A stretch of DNA of 64,000 nucleotides from NCBI RefSeq assembly GCF_015477765.1, contig NZ_JADLQQ010000002.1, positions 682,001-746,000 on the forward strand. The letters are read 5' to 3'. The stretch's first letter is position 1. Every line of letters begins with the position of its first letter. The stretch comes from Nocardia transvalensis (GTDB taxonomy: Bacteria; Actinomycetota; Actinomycetes; Mycobacteriales; Mycobacteriaceae). Below the pieces are notes generated by a model. The model saw only the letters and a program-made list of their open reading frames with translations, did no database searches and had not been told where the DNA came from. Positions 51,916 through 61,736 of this stretch are shown piece by piece. Made by a program: the position numbers and the translations under genes.

Positions 51916-52146
51916 GTGGCCGAGTTGACCTTCGAGGACGTGCGCGCCGCGGTCGCGGACGAGCTGTATCTGCGACCGGAGGAGCTGGATCCCGACGCGG
52001 ATCTGCTTGCCGCGGGCCTGGATTCGGTGCGGGTGCTGGCATTGGTGGAACGCTGGCGGGCCGCGGGCGCACAGGTCGGGTTCATGGATCTGATCGAGCG
52101 CACCACGGTGCGGGCCTGGTGGGAACGTCTCGATGCCGAGCGCTGA
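51916..52146 (+). CDS. Acyl carrier protein of the isonitrile pathway
   Basis: Acyl carrier protein of 76 residues (ScoB / Rv0100 counterpart). The phosphopantetheine site is LLAAGLDSVRVL with Ser37. It has the usual four-helix layout: an N-terminal helix FEDVRAAVADELYL, the loop with EELDPDADLL, then helix II RVLALVERWRAAGAQVGF and a final segment TTVRAWWERLDAE. The GTG at 51916 is set by AAAGGAGGG starting just after the ligase stop. The gene overlaps the condensation gene by 14 bases, giving tight coupling between carrier and condensation enzyme. Confidence 0.92.
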   Translation: MAELTFEDVRAAVADELYLRPEELDPDADLLAAGLDSVRVLALVERWRAAGAQVGFMDLIERTTVRAWWERLDAER

Positions 52147-53422
52147 GCAGCGGCCGACCGCCGCGCAGGAGGAGTTCTGGCACTACCAGCAGGACGGTCC
52201 CGACCCGGTCACCGCCATGTTCAACGTCGCCGAGTACGCCGAGCTGCACGGCCCGATCTCCGAACCCGCTCTGGCCCGGGCGATCCGGCGGGTCGTGGCC
52301 GAGACCGAGGTGCTGAATCTGCGCTTCCACCCGACCCCCGACGGGCTGCGCCTGGCGCCGGAGACCCCGGACTGGGACGTGCAGATCGTGGACCTGTCCG
52401 ACCACGACGATCCGGTGGCGGCGGCCCGGGAGTGGATGTCGGCCGATCTGGACACCGCGGTGAGCCTGGACAAGGATGTGCTGTTCACCCACGCGATCCT
52501 GCGGCTGGGGCCCGACCATGTGCGCTGGTATCACCGCGTGCACCACATCCTGCTCGACGGATACGGGCTGGCGCTGGTCGCCCGCCGGGCCGCCGAGGTG
52601 TACACCGCCGCGGTCGAGGGCCGCGAACCTGCGGCGCCACGGTTCGATTCGCTGGCCGCGGTCGTGGATCACGAACTGACCGAACGAGCCGCTCCCGGCT
52701 ACGCCGCGGCCCGCGACTACTGGCTGCGCTATCACCGTGACCGGCCGACGCCGCCGATCGTGGGTGCCCGCACCGCGCCGATGACGGGCCGGATGGCTCG
52801 CACCGCAACCGAACTCGACCCCGCCCTGCCTGCCCGGCTGCGTGGTCGTCGCGGTGGGTCGGCCCCGGCGCTCATCGCCGCCGTGGCCGCCTACGTGCAC
52901 CGCGTCACCGGGGAGTCGCAGGTGCGGTTGTGCCTGCCGGTTCTCGCGCGCGCCGGGACACCGGCGGTGCGGGTGCCGTGCACGGTGATCAACGTCGCCT
53001 ACTATTGGGCCGAATTCGACTCGCACACCACCTTTTCCACCGCCGCCGAGCAGGTGGGGCAGTTCCTGCGAGACAGCGCTGCGCACCTGCGCTACCGCTG
53101 TGTCGACCTGTGGCGCGAGTTGGGTCCGTGCTTCGACGAGGACCGCGCCTACGGCCCCTTGGCCAATGTCATGCCCTTCGATTTCGGCCTGCGGTTCGCC
53201 GGGACACCGGCCACGGTGCACAACGTCACCGCGGGTGTCGAGGAGGACGTCGGCTTCTATTTCTACGACCGCGCCGACGGCGTCACGGATCTGGTTGTCG
53301 GCGGCAATCCCGCGCTGTTCACCGTCGCCGACCTCGACCTCCACGCCGCCGGGTTCCAACGGCTGCTCACCGCCGCCCTCGACACTCCCGACCGCGCACT
53401 GCACACCCTGCCGTTCGGCTGA
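52133..53422 (+). CDS. Free-standing NRPS condensation domain
   Basis: Protein of 429 residues that consists of one condensation (C) domain and nothing else. It starts RPTAAQEEFWHYQQ, as C domains do, has the catalytic motif HHILLDG (His137-His138 ... Asp142-Gly143), and continues to an ordinary C-domain end near ALHTLPFG. In the M. tuberculosis and Streptomyces loci this position holds a multidomain NRPS (Rv0101, ScoA) with adenylation, carrier and reductase domains; none follows here and the next gene is convergent. It should transfer the acyl group from the neighbouring carrier protein to an amine, like VibH of vibriobactin synthesis. The acceptor is unknown. Confidence 0.9.
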   Translation: MPSAEQRPTAAQEEFWHYQQDGPDPVTAMFNVAEYAELHGPISEPALARAIRRVVAETEVLNLRFHPTPDGLRLAPETPDWDVQIVDLSDHDDPVAAAREWMSADLDTAVSLDKDVLFTHAILRLGPDHVRWYHRVHHILLDGYGLALVARRAAEVYTAAVEGREPAAPRFDSLAAVVDHELTERAAPGYAAARDYWLRYHRDRPTPPIVGARTAPMTGRMARTATELDPALPARLRGRRGGSAPALIAAVAAYVHRVTGESQVRLCLPVLARAGTPAVRVPCTVINVAYYWAEFDSHTTFSTAAEQVGQFLRDSAAHLRYRCVDLWRELGPCFDEDRAYGPLANVMPFDFGLRFAGTPATVHNVTAGVEEDVGFYFYDRADGVTDLVVGGNPALFTVADLDLHAAGFQRLLTAALDTPDRALHTLPFG

Positions 53423-53448
53423 CGATCCCGCTGACCCGGGCCGTGCGG

Positions 53449-54270
53449 TCAGGCGGGTTTCGTGGCTTTCAGCGAGTACATCAGCGGCACGCGCGGCTGG
53501 CCCGAGGGCAGGCGGTAGATGCCGTCGGTTTCGGTGAGGGTGCGGAAGCGGGGGAACAGCGTGAAGTCGTGTTCGTGCAGGAACTCGAGTCGCAGCCCGG
53601 CCGCGGTCAGGGCGGTGATCGTGTCGCCGAGGCCGTGCTGCCACTGCACGGTGACGTTGGCGGTGGTCGGTGCGTCGAGGTCGGCGTAGGTGCCCGCCTC
53701 GTCCCAGACCTGCGGCCGGGTGTCGAAGTAGTCGTAGGCGACCGTGCGGCCGTCGTCGTCGCTGAGGGTGTCGCCGAAGGGATGGAACTCCGCCAGGTAC
53801 ACGAACCCGCCGGGGGCGACCAGCGAGGCCGCGATCTGCGCCCAGCGGGTGATGTCGGGCAGCCAGCACAGTGCCCCGACGCCGGTGTAGACGATGTCGT
53901 AGGTCTGCCCGCCGAGGGCTTCGGGCGCGTCGTAGACATTGGCCGCGACGAACCGCGCGTCGCGGACGCCGATGCGCGTGGCCAATTCGGCCGCTCTGTC
54001 CACCGCCGCGGGAGAGAAGTCCAGACCGGTCACGGTGGCGCCGTGGCGAGCCCACGCCAGGGTGTCGGTGCCGAGATGACACTGCAGGTGCACCAGCCGC
54101 TTGCCGCGCACCTCACCGACTTCGGCGAGCTCGAAATCGCGCAGCTGTTCGGCACCGTCGATGAAGGCGGGCAGATCGTAGAACTGCCCGGCCGCGTGGA
54201 TGGGCGCCCGCTCGTCCCAGTTGGCCCGGTTCAGCGCAAGCCAGTCCTCGGCATTCACGTTCGAGGTCAT
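53449..54270 (-). CDS. Class I SAM-dependent methyltransferase
   Basis: Methyltransferase of 273 residues starting MTSNVNAEDWLALNRANWDERA. The SAM motif I is HLQCHLGTDTLAWARHGATVTGLDFSPAAV, typical of a subgroup with QCHxGxD in place of the usual ExGxGxG. Other motifs are YDIVYTGVGALCWLPD and GGFVYLAEFHPFGD. An upstream extension to 54327 exists but overlaps a weakly coding region. It lies directly opposite the isonitrile operon (27 bases between stops). It might methylate the natural product, but its strand argues for independent regulation. Confidence 0.88.
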   Translation of the reverse strand: MTSNVNAEDWLALNRANWDERAPIHAAGQFYDLPAFIDGAEQLRDFELAEVGEVRGKRLVHLQCHLGTDTLAWARHGATVTGLDFSPAAVDRAAELATRIGVRDARFVAANVYDAPEALGGQTYDIVYTGVGALCWLPDITRWAQIAASLVAPGGFVYLAEFHPFGDTLSDDDGRTVAYDYFDTRPQVWDEAGTYADLDAPTTANVTVQWQHGLGDTITALTAAGLRLEFLHEHDFTLFPRFRTLTETDGIYRLPSGQPRVPLMYSLKATKPA

Positions 54271-54390
54271 GCGGGGTGACGTTAGCGGGACACCGCAGCA
54301 CGCCTCAAACGATTTAGCACGGGCCAATCCGGCTCCTGCTGTTCACGTTCCGGTCGACCGGGTGTCGCCTGGGCGCGATAGACAGCGGTC

Positions 54391-55947
54391 GTGACAGATC
54401 ATCGTCGTCGAATCGCCGTCCTCGCAGCCGTGATGTGTGCGGCCGCCGCCTGTTCGCCGGGTGCGAGCGAGGCGCAGTTCCGCACCCCGGCCGGTCAGCC
54501 ACTGGTCCTCGCGCCGGATGATCTGCTCGCCCGTGCCGGCGGCAGCGCGGTGGTGGGGGTCGCGAACCCGCAGCACGGTCGCATCGAACGCCGCAGCGAC
54601 GGTGCGGTCGTCTACACCCCGCAGCCCGGCTACATCGGCGACGACGCCCTCACCGTCACCACCACCGACGCCGTGCGGCTCTACACCACCGATATCCCCG
54701 CGCTCGGGCGATTCGGCGGAATCACGGTGCAGGGCAGCGGGTTCGGCTCGGCCATCGCCCCGGTTCCCGGTTCGCCCGGCGAATTCTACGGGCTCACCGA
54801 CCGCGGCCCGAATGCCGATGGCCCGAACAAGAACGAAAAGCTCGTCCCGACACCGTATTTCACGCCCACGATCGGTCGATTCGCACTCACCGGCAGTCGG
54901 GCCGTGCTGAAATCGACCCTGGAGCTGAAGAACCCCGCGGGCATCCCGTTCAATGGCCTGGTCGATTCCTCGGCCTCGACGGGGGAGACGATGCGCGGCC
55001 TCGACGGCGGTCTGCTCCCGCCCACCGACCACGGCCTGGATTCCGAAGGCCTGGTCGCGCTGACGGACGGAACCTTCTGGGTCAGCGACGAATACGGCCC
55101 GTCGCTGGTCCACTTCGACGCCACCGGCACCGAGATCGAGCGACTGTCGCCGGGACACGGCCTGCCCGAGGAGCTGTCGCTGCGCACCCCGAATCAGGGC
55201 ATGGAGGGCCTCACCGTCACCCCGGACGGCCGGTCGCTGGTCGGGGTGATGCAGAGCGGTCTGCAGGCGCCCGGTGCGGGTTCGGCGCGGGAGGTGCCGA
55301 TGACGCGCATCGTCACCGTCGATCTCGCCACCGAGGCGGTGCGGGAGTTCGTGTATCCGCTCGAGGACCCCAAGAGCAAACTCGGCGTCTCCGAGATCAC
55401 CGCGACCGGCAACACCAGCTTCGTCGTGGACGAACGGGACGGAAAGCTCGCCCCCGCCGCGAACAAGAAGCTGTGGACGATCGACCTGTCCGGCGCCACC
55501 GACGTCGGCCCGCACTCGACTGTGCCCGGCGCACACTATGATCCGGCGCTCGGCCTGCTGATCGACGGGAAGCCGCTGGAGGCCTTTCTCGGCGCGGTGC
55601 CCACCGCCGACGGGATCGCCGCCCTGCAGCGCGCGGGGATCACGCCGGTGAGCAAACGGTCGAATCTGGATCTGGCCGGGCTGCTCGACGGCCTCGCCCC
55701 CGACGGCACCTTCTTCGGCCACGACAAGATCGAGGGTGTCGCCACCCCCGACGCGGGCAAGACCCTCTACATCGCCAACGACAGCGATTTCGGCTTGGAC
55801 GGCAGCACCGGCGAGCACCCGCCGTTCGCCCTGAAGGCCAAAACCCTTCCCACCGGCACCCAGGACACCGGCGAGATCCTCATGATCGACACCACCAAGC
55901 TTCCGGCCCGAACCCGGTCCACCACGGTGACGCTCGCCGTGGGCTGA
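54391..55947 (+). CDS. Exported esterase-like phytase-domain protein
   Basis: Exported lipoprotein-like protein of 518 residues. The signal IAVLAAVMCAAAACSPG has a lipobox ending AAAC. A short beta domain (VVGVANPQHGRIERRSDGAVVYTPQPGYIGDDALTVTTTD) comes first. The main domain is the esterase-like phytase propeller: GRFGGITVQGSGFGSAIAPVPGSPGEFYGLTDRGPNADG, LDSEGLVALTDGTFWVSDEYGPSLVHFD and MEGLTVTPDGRSLVGVMQS. The D-R-G-P-N and D-E-Y-G-P motifs may bind metal or phosphate. Actual phytase or esterase activity is unproven for most members. The GTG at 54391 is the start of the signal. Monocistronic, divergent from the methyltransferase. Confidence 0.88.
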   Translation: MTDHRRRIAVLAAVMCAAAACSPGASEAQFRTPAGQPLVLAPDDLLARAGGSAVVGVANPQHGRIERRSDGAVVYTPQPGYIGDDALTVTTTDAVRLYTTDIPALGRFGGITVQGSGFGSAIAPVPGSPGEFYGLTDRGPNADGPNKNEKLVPTPYFTPTIGRFALTGSRAVLKSTLELKNPAGIPFNGLVDSSASTGETMRGLDGGLLPPTDHGLDSEGLVALTDGTFWVSDEYGPSLVHFDATGTEIERLSPGHGLPEELSLRTPNQGMEGLTVTPDGRSLVGVMQSGLQAPGAGSAREVPMTRIVTVDLATEAVREFVYPLEDPKSKLGVSEITATGNTSFVVDERDGKLAPAANKKLWTIDLSGATDVGPHSTVPGAHYDPALGLLIDGKPLEAFLGAVPTADGIAALQRAGITPVSKRSNLDLAGLLDGLAPDGTFFGHDKIEGVATPDAGKTLYIANDSDFGLDGSTGEHPPFALKAKTLPTGTQDTGEILMIDTTKLPARTRSTTVTLAVG

Positions 55948-56247
55948 GGCCGTCGGGTCGGGCGCTTCGGAATCGGCTGAGTCCTAGGGGTTTTGATCCT
56001 GATTGCCCGACTTTCGGGTCGATCTTGCCGATGTCCAGCAGGGTTGAACCAATCGGCCCGGACGCCTCCCGAATCTGGTTCCTTTGTCCATTTCCGGCTC
56101 GGTTGCCGGCCTTTTTTCTTCTCACTCACTGCATTTCGGCGGCGCCGCAATTCAATGAGCGATATTTCCCTTCAGACAGCGCTGTAGGATTTGAAAGATC
56201 TTGTGGCAGAACAGGAATGGTACACCGATGTAACCAAGGACCTGGGT
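55948..56247. other. Intergenic region upstream of the M4 peptidase
   Basis: About 300 bases, markedly more AT-rich than its surroundings (for example around 56150-56240). The M4 frame continues leftward to 56191 without a ribosome site. It presumably holds the M4 promoter. No hairpin or operator was clear. Confidence 0.5.
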
Positions 56248-57933
56248 ATGCTTCCCTTCAGAAGTATGAACGCCACACACAGAAGGACGGCACGGTCCGC
56301 CCTCACGGTAATCGCCTTCGTCTCAATGGTTTTCGCGACCAGTACCGGAGTATACGGTGATCCACCGACTCCGCCACCGCAACCGGGCAGCTCGGATCTG
56401 TCGGCCGCGCCGAAGGAAGTGCTGAAGGATCCTCAGGGCGAGGTTCTGCTGGCCGTGCCCGAGCAGCCGCTTCCGGCTCCGCCGGGAGTGCCGTCGGAGG
56501 CCCCGGCTGCCGCGCAGGCGCATGCCGAAGGCGTCAAGAAGGTCTTCACTCCGGCCGACTCGGTCGGCGTGCTCGTCGTGGACTCGACCTTCGAGGTCGG
56601 TGAGGGGTCCACGGTGCGGCTGCGCCAGGAGATCGACTCGGTACCGGTCTTCGGCGCCTCGGTGGCGCAGTCGCTGGCCGGCGACGGCTCGCTGCTGGCG
56701 GCGACCGGTTCGCTGACCCAGAAGTCGGAAGGCAAGTACAAGACGACGACCCCGCCCGCCGAGGTGGGGGCCACCGCGCTCAAGGCGATCGCCGAGGAGA
56801 GCAAGGCGCCCGCCGAGCAGCTGGCGGTCACCGAGACCAAGGCCTACTGGTACGACCCGAAGCTGACCGCCAAGGGCGCCGAGCAGAGCGTGGCGGTCCC
56901 GGCATTCAAGGTCGAAATCAAGGGCGACGGCAAGGACGGCGACCCCGGTCATTGGACCGTGTTCGTCGATGCCAACAGCACCGGCAAGGTGCTCGACAGC
57001 TGGAGTGAGACCAAGCATCTCAACCGTGTCGTGTGCGACAACGCGAACCGGCAGATCAACCCCAACCAGGCCGGCTGTGGCACCAGCGTCCGACCCACCC
57101 GCTGGGAGGGCCGCCCGCCTGTCGGTGTCCAGGATGTCGATCAGGCCTACGACTACATGGGTAACACCGACAGGTTCTACGCCACCTACACCCAGCTCAA
57201 GGACCTGACCGGGCTCATCGGCACCACCGCCAACGATGGCCACGGCAAAGCGCTGCGCGCCACCGTCCGGCTGTGCGCTCCCGGCCAGTGCCCCTACCGC
57301 AACGCCTTCTGGACCGGCAGTTACGCGGCCTTCGGCGCGGGTGTGGCCACCGAAGACATTGTCGGACATGAGTTCACCCACGGCGTGACACAGCACACCA
57401 GCGGGCTGGTCTACCGCAACGAGCCCGGTGCGATCAACGAGTCCATGTCGGATGTCTTCGGCGAGTTCGTCTTCCTGAAAGACACTGCCAACGCGTGCAA
57501 CACACCGGCCAACCGGTGGAAGCTCGGCGCCTGCAGTGCCTTGGGTGTGATCCGCAATATGCAGAATCCGAACGCCCATCAGGATCCCGACACCTACCGG
57601 GGCCAGTACTGGTACACCGGGACCGGGGACAACGGCGGTGTCCACATCAACAGCGGTGTGAACAACAAGGCCGCCTATCTCATGGTCGACGGCGGCACCC
57701 ACAACGGCGTGACCGTCTCCCCGATCGGCATCGACAAGGCCGCGGCGGTGTACTGGACCACGCAGACGATGCTGACGTCCAACTCCGGCTACGCCCGGTT
57801 GGGCACCACCCTGTCGGCCGCGTGCGACGCGAACGTGCGCAACAACGTGGGCGGCCTCACCCCTGCGGATTGCGACCAGGTCCGCAACGCCGTCCGGGCC
57901 ACCAGGATGCCGGTTCCGGCAACCGCGCCCTGA
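56248..57933 (+). CDS. Secreted M4-family (thermolysin-like) metallopeptidase
   Basis: Secreted zinc endopeptidase of 561 residues with a pro-region. The signal contains NATHRRTARSALTVIAFVSMVFA, and the FTP/PepSY propeptide follows (LRQEIDSVPVFGASVAQSLAGDGSLLAATG, HWTVFVDANSTGKVLDSWSETKH). The catalytic domain has GHEFTHGVTQHTSGL (HExxH) and the third zinc ligand Glu in PGAINESMSDVFGE; the downstream active-site His is in GVHINSGVNNKAAYLMVDGG. Cysteine pairs (VVCDNANRQINPNQAGCG, LCAPGQC) are unusual for thermolysin but frequent in actinobacterial homologues. The ATG at 56248 has AAGGA about seven bases upstream. It is followed by a strong bidirectional hairpin. Confidence 0.93.
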   Translation: MLPFRSMNATHRRTARSALTVIAFVSMVFATSTGVYGDPPTPPPQPGSSDLSAAPKEVLKDPQGEVLLAVPEQPLPAPPGVPSEAPAAAQAHAEGVKKVFTPADSVGVLVVDSTFEVGEGSTVRLRQEIDSVPVFGASVAQSLAGDGSLLAATGSLTQKSEGKYKTTTPPAEVGATALKAIAEESKAPAEQLAVTETKAYWYDPKLTAKGAEQSVAVPAFKVEIKGDGKDGDPGHWTVFVDANSTGKVLDSWSETKHLNRVVCDNANRQINPNQAGCGTSVRPTRWEGRPPVGVQDVDQAYDYMGNTDRFYATYTQLKDLTGLIGTTANDGHGKALRATVRLCAPGQCPYRNAFWTGSYAAFGAGVATEDIVGHEFTHGVTQHTSGLVYRNEPGAINESMSDVFGEFVFLKDTANACNTPANRWKLGACSALGVIRNMQNPNAHQDPDTYRGQYWYTGTGDNGGVHINSGVNNKAAYLMVDGGTHNGVTVSPIGIDKAAAVYWTTQTMLTSNSGYARLGTTLSAACDANVRNNVGGLTPADCDQVRNAVRATRMPVPATAP

Positions 57934-57955
57934 TATCCATCCCTAGTTGATCGAC

Positions 57956-57996
57956 CCGAACGCCGCACCGGCTCGTCGAGCCGGTGCGGCGTTCGG
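57956..57996. terminator. Long bidirectional hairpin terminator
   Basis: Perfect 19-bp stem (CCGAACGCCGCACCGGCTC, loop GTC, complement) between the convergent M4 peptidase and SigC-like genes, exceptionally long for the window. Confidence 0.9.
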
Positions 57997-58052
57997 CCGC
58001 GCGCCACGCTCAATCGGGGAAGGCGAAACGCGTACCAGCCCTCGGCGCGGTG

Positions 58053-58616
58053 TCAGCTTCCCGCGGCTTCGCCCGCGCGCACCTCGCCGATGAGGTCTTC
58101 GCGGGCGCGGGCGACGCGGGAGCGGATGGTGCCGACGGGGCAACCGCAGACCTCGGCGGCCTCCTCGTAGGACAGGCCCAGCAGCTGGGTGAGGACCAGG
58201 GCCTCGCGGCGGTCGTCGGGCAGGGCGGCCAGCATGATCCGTAGTTCGGCGAATTCGATGGCGGCGGTGCCACTTCCGGCGCGGCGGCGGTCGGCGGCGG
58301 CCTCCCAGTCGGCGTCGGCGGCGACGCGGGGGCGGGCCATGGCCGCGCGGACCTCGTCGGCGCAGACGTAGCGGGCGATCGACAGCAGCCACGCCCGCGC
58401 GGAGGCGCGGGCCTCGAAGCGGCGCAGGCTGCCCAGCGCCCGCAGATACGTTTCCTGGGTGAGATCGTCGGCGCGGGCGGGGCTGGCGCGGTGGGCGATG
58501 AACCGCCACACATCCGATTGGGTGGACCGGATGAACTGTTCCAGCGCGCGCTGGTCCCCGCGTCCCGCGGCCAGGGCGAGCGCAGTGATGTGATCGTCGC
58601 TGGACTCCGCTGCCAT
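58053..58616 (-). CDS. sigC: ECF sigma factor, SigC-like
   Basis: Extracytoplasmic-function sigma factor of 187 residues, close in length to M. tuberculosis SigC (185). Region 2 is ALEQFIRSTQSDVWRFIAHRASPARADDLTQETYLRALGSLRRFEARASARAWLLSIARYVCADEVR; region 4 is MLAALPDDRREALVLTQLLGLSYEEAAEVCGCPVGTIRSRVARARE. In M. tuberculosis SigC controls the isonitrile operon and ctpB under copper limitation. It is head-to-head with a zinc-finger anti-sigma gene, which would make it activity-regulated. The ATG at 58616 is preferred over an upstream TTG. Assignment to SigC rests on length, wording and neighbours. Confidence 0.88.
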   Translation of the reverse strand: MAAESSDDHITALALAAGRGDQRALEQFIRSTQSDVWRFIAHRASPARADDLTQETYLRALGSLRRFEARASARAWLLSIARYVCADEVRAAMARPRVAADADWEAAADRRRAGSGTAAIEFAELRIMLAALPDDRREALVLTQLLGLSYEEAAEVCGCPVGTIRSRVARAREDLIGEVRAGEAAGS

Positions 58617-58725
58617 GCCGGACACCCTAGCCAACCCGCCGCGGAGCGCCGTTATCGGAGGGGAAGTGTTTCATCCCACAGCCGCGCCCGGGAACTTCGC
58701 CCGCCGAGCATCCGACTCCTCCACC

Positions 58726-59436
58726 GTGAACTGCGATGTCTGCCGGGAGGCGCTGTCGGCCCGGATCGACAACGAACCCGAGCCGGTCCCGTCGGCGCAG
58801 GTGGACCGGCATCTCGAGGAGTGCTGTGCCTGCAGCGACTGGTACGGCGCGGCGATCACCGCGACCCGGACGCTGCGCATGCGGGCCGCGCCTGCCACCC
58901 CGGACCTGACCGAGGCGATCATGGCGCGGGCGGAGTTCGTCGGCGTCACCCCGCGCCGGCCGGGCCCGTCGCTGTCGACGCTGCGCATGCTGCTGGCCGG
59001 GATCGGGGCGGTGCAGTGCGCGCTGGGGGTGGCGCAGCTGACCGGCAGCGGTGTCGGCGTGCACGCCGGGCACCAGATCGGCAGCCATCTGTTCAACGAG
59101 AGTACGGCCTGGAGTTTCGCGCTCGGGGTCGGCATGGTGTGGGGCGCGCTGTCGGTGCGGGCGGTGAGCGGACTGATCGCGGTGTTCGGCAGCTTCGCCG
59201 CGGTGGTCACGGCCTTCGTGATCCACGATCTGATCGTCGGTGAGATGACCGTGACCCGCGCGGGATCGCATGTGGTGCTGCTGGCCGGGCTGGTGGTGCT
59301 GCTGCTGATCCATCGCCGCGGCACCGGGGAGCCGCCCGAGGTCACCGCCGCCCCGGGCCCGCTGGTGGTGCCGCCGGGTGCGCGCACGGGCCGACGCACC
59401 GACCATCTGCGGTCCACGCAGGATCCGGCCGCCTGA
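58726..59436 (+). CDS. Zinc-finger anti-sigma / membrane protein (Rv0093c-like)
   Basis: Membrane protein of 236 residues. It begins with an anti-sigma zinc finger ([14 protein letters not shown] ... [16 protein letters not shown], the H-x-x-x-C-x-x-C pattern), then has about four transmembrane segments ([54 protein letters not shown] and others). It resembles Rv0093c beside ctpA in M. tuberculosis. It probably holds the divergent sigma factor at the membrane until a signal, perhaps copper status, releases it. The GTG at 58726 puts the zinc finger at the N-terminus as is usual; an earlier start near 58615-58666 in the same frame cannot be excluded. It is 14 bases before the ATPase gene. Confidence 0.85.
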   Translation: MNCDVCREALSARIDNEPEPVPSAQVDRHLEECCACSDWYGAAITATRTLRMRAAPATPDLTEAIMARAEFVGVTPRRPGPSLSTLRMLLAGIGAVQCALGVAQLTGSGVGVHAGHQIGSHLFNESTAWSFALGVGMVWGALSVRAVSGLIAVFGSFAAVVTAFVIHDLIVGEMTVTRAGSHVVLLAGLVVLLLIHRRGTGEPPEVTAAPGPLVVPPGARTGRRTDHLRSTQDPAA

Positions 59437-59450
59437 CCTACGCGAGAGCC

Positions 59451-61709
59451 ATGACTGAATCTGTTGCCACACTGGACAATTCCACCGACGACCGGGTGCG
59501 GGTGCGCCTGGCGGTGACCGGCATGAGCTGCGCGGCCTGCTCGTCGCGGGTGGAACGCAAACTCAACCGTCTCGACGGGGTGACCGCGAGCGTGAACTTC
59601 GCCACCGGCGTCGCCACCGTCGACGCGCCGCCGGACACCGATCCGGAGCGGTTGTGCGAGACGGTGATCGCGGCCGGATTCGGGGCGTCCCCGTTGCGGG
59701 GGTCGGCCACGGTCGTCGACACCGGGCCCGAGGATCGCCTCGCCGCGGATCTGTTCCGGCGGCTGGTGGTGGCGCTGCTGCTGTTTTTCCCGCTGGCGGA
59801 TCTGTCGATCATGTTCGCCACCGTGCCGAGCACGAGAATCCCGGGCTGGCAGGCGATTCTGCTGGCGCTGGCGTTGCCGATCGTGGTGTGGTCGGCGGCG
59901 CCGCTGCACCGTAAGGCCCTGGCGGGGCTGCGCACGGGCGCGACCAGCATGGAAACGCTGGTGTCCATCGGGATCACCGCGGCCACGGTGTGGTCGGTGA
60001 TCAGCCTGTTCGCCCGGCCCGCGCCGACGCGCGAGGGGCACGGAGTGTGGTCGGCGATCCTGGGCGCGGATTCGATCTATCTCGAAGTGGCCGGTGGTGT
60101 CACGGTTTTCGTGCTGGCGGGCCGCTATTTCGAGGCCAAGGCGCGCCGGCGCGCCGGTGGTGCGCTGCGGGCGCTGGCCGCACTGGGCGCCAAGGATGTC
60201 ACGGTGTTCTCGAGCGACGGACGCGAAATCACCGTTCCCGTCGAGGAACTCACCGAGGGGCGGCGGTTTCTGGTGCGGCCCGGGGAGACCATCGCCACCG
60301 ATGGCCTGGTGACCGAGGGGCATTCCAGTGTCGATGCCAGCGCCATGACCGGGGAGTCGGTGCCGGTGGAGGTCGGGCCGGGTATGGCCGTGACCGGTGG
60401 CACGATCTCGCTGACCGGGCGGCTGATCGTGGAGGCGGGCGCGGTGGGCGCCGACACCCGGCTGGCGGCGATGATCCGGCTGGTGGAGGAGGCGCAGGCC
60501 GGTAAGGCGTCGCTGCAGCGGCTGGCCGACCGCATCGCCGGGGTGTTCGTGCCGGTGGTGCTCGGCATCGCCGCGGTGACGCTGGGCGGCTGGCTGTTCT
60601 CCGGTGCGGGACTGGACAAGGCGGTGGGTGCGGCGCTGGCGGTGCTGGTGATCGCGTGCCCGTGTGCGCTCGGGCTGGCGACACCGGCGGCGTTGATGGT
60701 GGCCGCGGGGCGGGGCGCGCAGTTGGGCATCTTCATCAAGGGACAGCAGGCGCTCGAAACCAGCCGCAGCATCGACACGGTGGTGTTCGACAAGACCGGA
60801 ACCCTCACCGAGGGCAGCATGACGGTGGTGGGCGTGCATCCGGCCCCCGGCGTGGACGAGGCCGAGATCGTGCGGCTGGCAGGGGGTTTGGAGTCCGGTT
60901 CCGAACATGCCGTCGCGGCCGCGATCACCGGTTACGCCCGCCGCGACGGGGCCGAGTTGCCCGCGGTGACCGATTTCGCGGCGCTGCCCGGGCTCGGGGC
61001 CCGCGGCACCGTCGACGGGCATGCGGCGCTGATCGGGCGGTCGGTGCTGATCGAGTCCGAACGCGTCGAGGTGCCCGAGGAGCTGCGCCGGGCGCTGGCG
61101 CGCGAACAACGCCACGGCCGCACCGCGGTGTTGTTCTGCGTGGACGGGCGGGCGGTCGCGGTGTTCGCCGTCGCCGACACCGTGCGTCCCAGCGCCGCCG
61201 ACGCGGTGGCGCGCCTGCACCGGCTGGGCCTGCGCATCCTGCTGCTGACCGGCGACAATGCCCGCGCCGCGCAGACCATCGCCGACGAGGTCGGCATCGA
61301 CGAGGTGATCGCGGAGGTGCTGCCCGAAGGCAAGGTCGACCTCGTGCGGCAGCTGCAGAGCCAGGGCCACCGCGTGGCCATGGTCGGCGACGGCATCAAC
61401 GACGGCCCCGCCCTGGTCGCCGCGGACCTCGGCCTGGCCATCGGCCGCGGCACCGACGTGGCCATCGGCGCCGCCGACATCATCCTGGTCCGCGACGACC
61501 TGGCCGCGGTCCCCGACGCCGTCGACCTCGCCCACGCCACCCTGCGCACCATCCGCGGCAACATGGTCTGGGCCTTCGGCTACAACGTCGCCGCCATCCC
61601 GATCGCGGTCGCGGGCCTGCTCAACCCCCTCATCGCGGGCGCGGCGATGGCGTTCTCGTCGTTCTTCGTGGTGTGGAACAGCTTGCGCCTGCGCGAGTTC
61701 CGGGGATAG
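59451..61709 (+). CDS. Copper-type P1B ATPase (CtpA/CopA-like)
   Basis: Heavy-metal P-type ATPase of 752 residues. An N-terminal HMA domain has GMSCAAC (24-30). The transmembrane metal site is [12 protein letters not shown] (CPC near 402), the phosphorylated Asp is in DKTGTLT (near 447), TGDN and [10 protein letters not shown] follow, and the last membrane segments carry YN and [15 protein letters not shown]. The CPC plus YN and M-x-x-S-S residues are the signature of Cu(I) pumps. In M. tuberculosis CtpA and CtpB of this locus move copper outward, probably to feed membrane enzymes rather than for resistance. It follows the anti-sigma gene by 14 bases, so they are probably co-transcribed. Confidence 0.93.
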   Translation: MTESVATLDNSTDDRVRVRLAVTGMSCAACSSRVERKLNRLDGVTASVNFATGVATVDAPPDTDPERLCETVIAAGFGASPLRGSATVVDTGPEDRLAADLFRRLVVALLLFFPLADLSIMFATVPSTRIPGWQAILLALALPIVVWSAAPLHRKALAGLRTGATSMETLVSIGITAATVWSVISLFARPAPTREGHGVWSAILGADSIYLEVAGGVTVFVLAGRYFEAKARRRAGGALRALAALGAKDVTVFSSDGREITVPVEELTEGRRFLVRPGETIATDGLVTEGHSSVDASAMTGESVPVEVGPGMAVTGGTISLTGRLIVEAGAVGADTRLAAMIRLVEEAQAGKASLQRLADRIAGVFVPVVLGIAAVTLGGWLFSGAGLDKAVGAALAVLVIACPCALGLATPAALMVAAGRGAQLGIFIKGQQALETSRSIDTVVFDKTGTLTEGSMTVVGVHPAPGVDEAEIVRLAGGLESGSEHAVAAAITGYARRDGAELPAVTDFAALPGLGARGTVDGHAALIGRSVLIESERVEVPEELRRALAREQRHGRTAVLFCVDGRAVAVFAVADTVRPSAADAVARLHRLGLRILLLTGDNARAAQTIADEVGIDEVIAEVLPEGKVDLVRQLQSQGHRVAMVGDGINDGPALVAADLGLAIGRGTDVAIGAADIILVRDDLAAVPDAVDLAHATLRTIRGNMVWAFGYNVAAIPIAVAGLLNPLIAGAAMAFSSFFVVWNSLRLREFRG

Positions 61710-61736
61710 GCGACCAGCGCCGCATATTCTTCTGGC

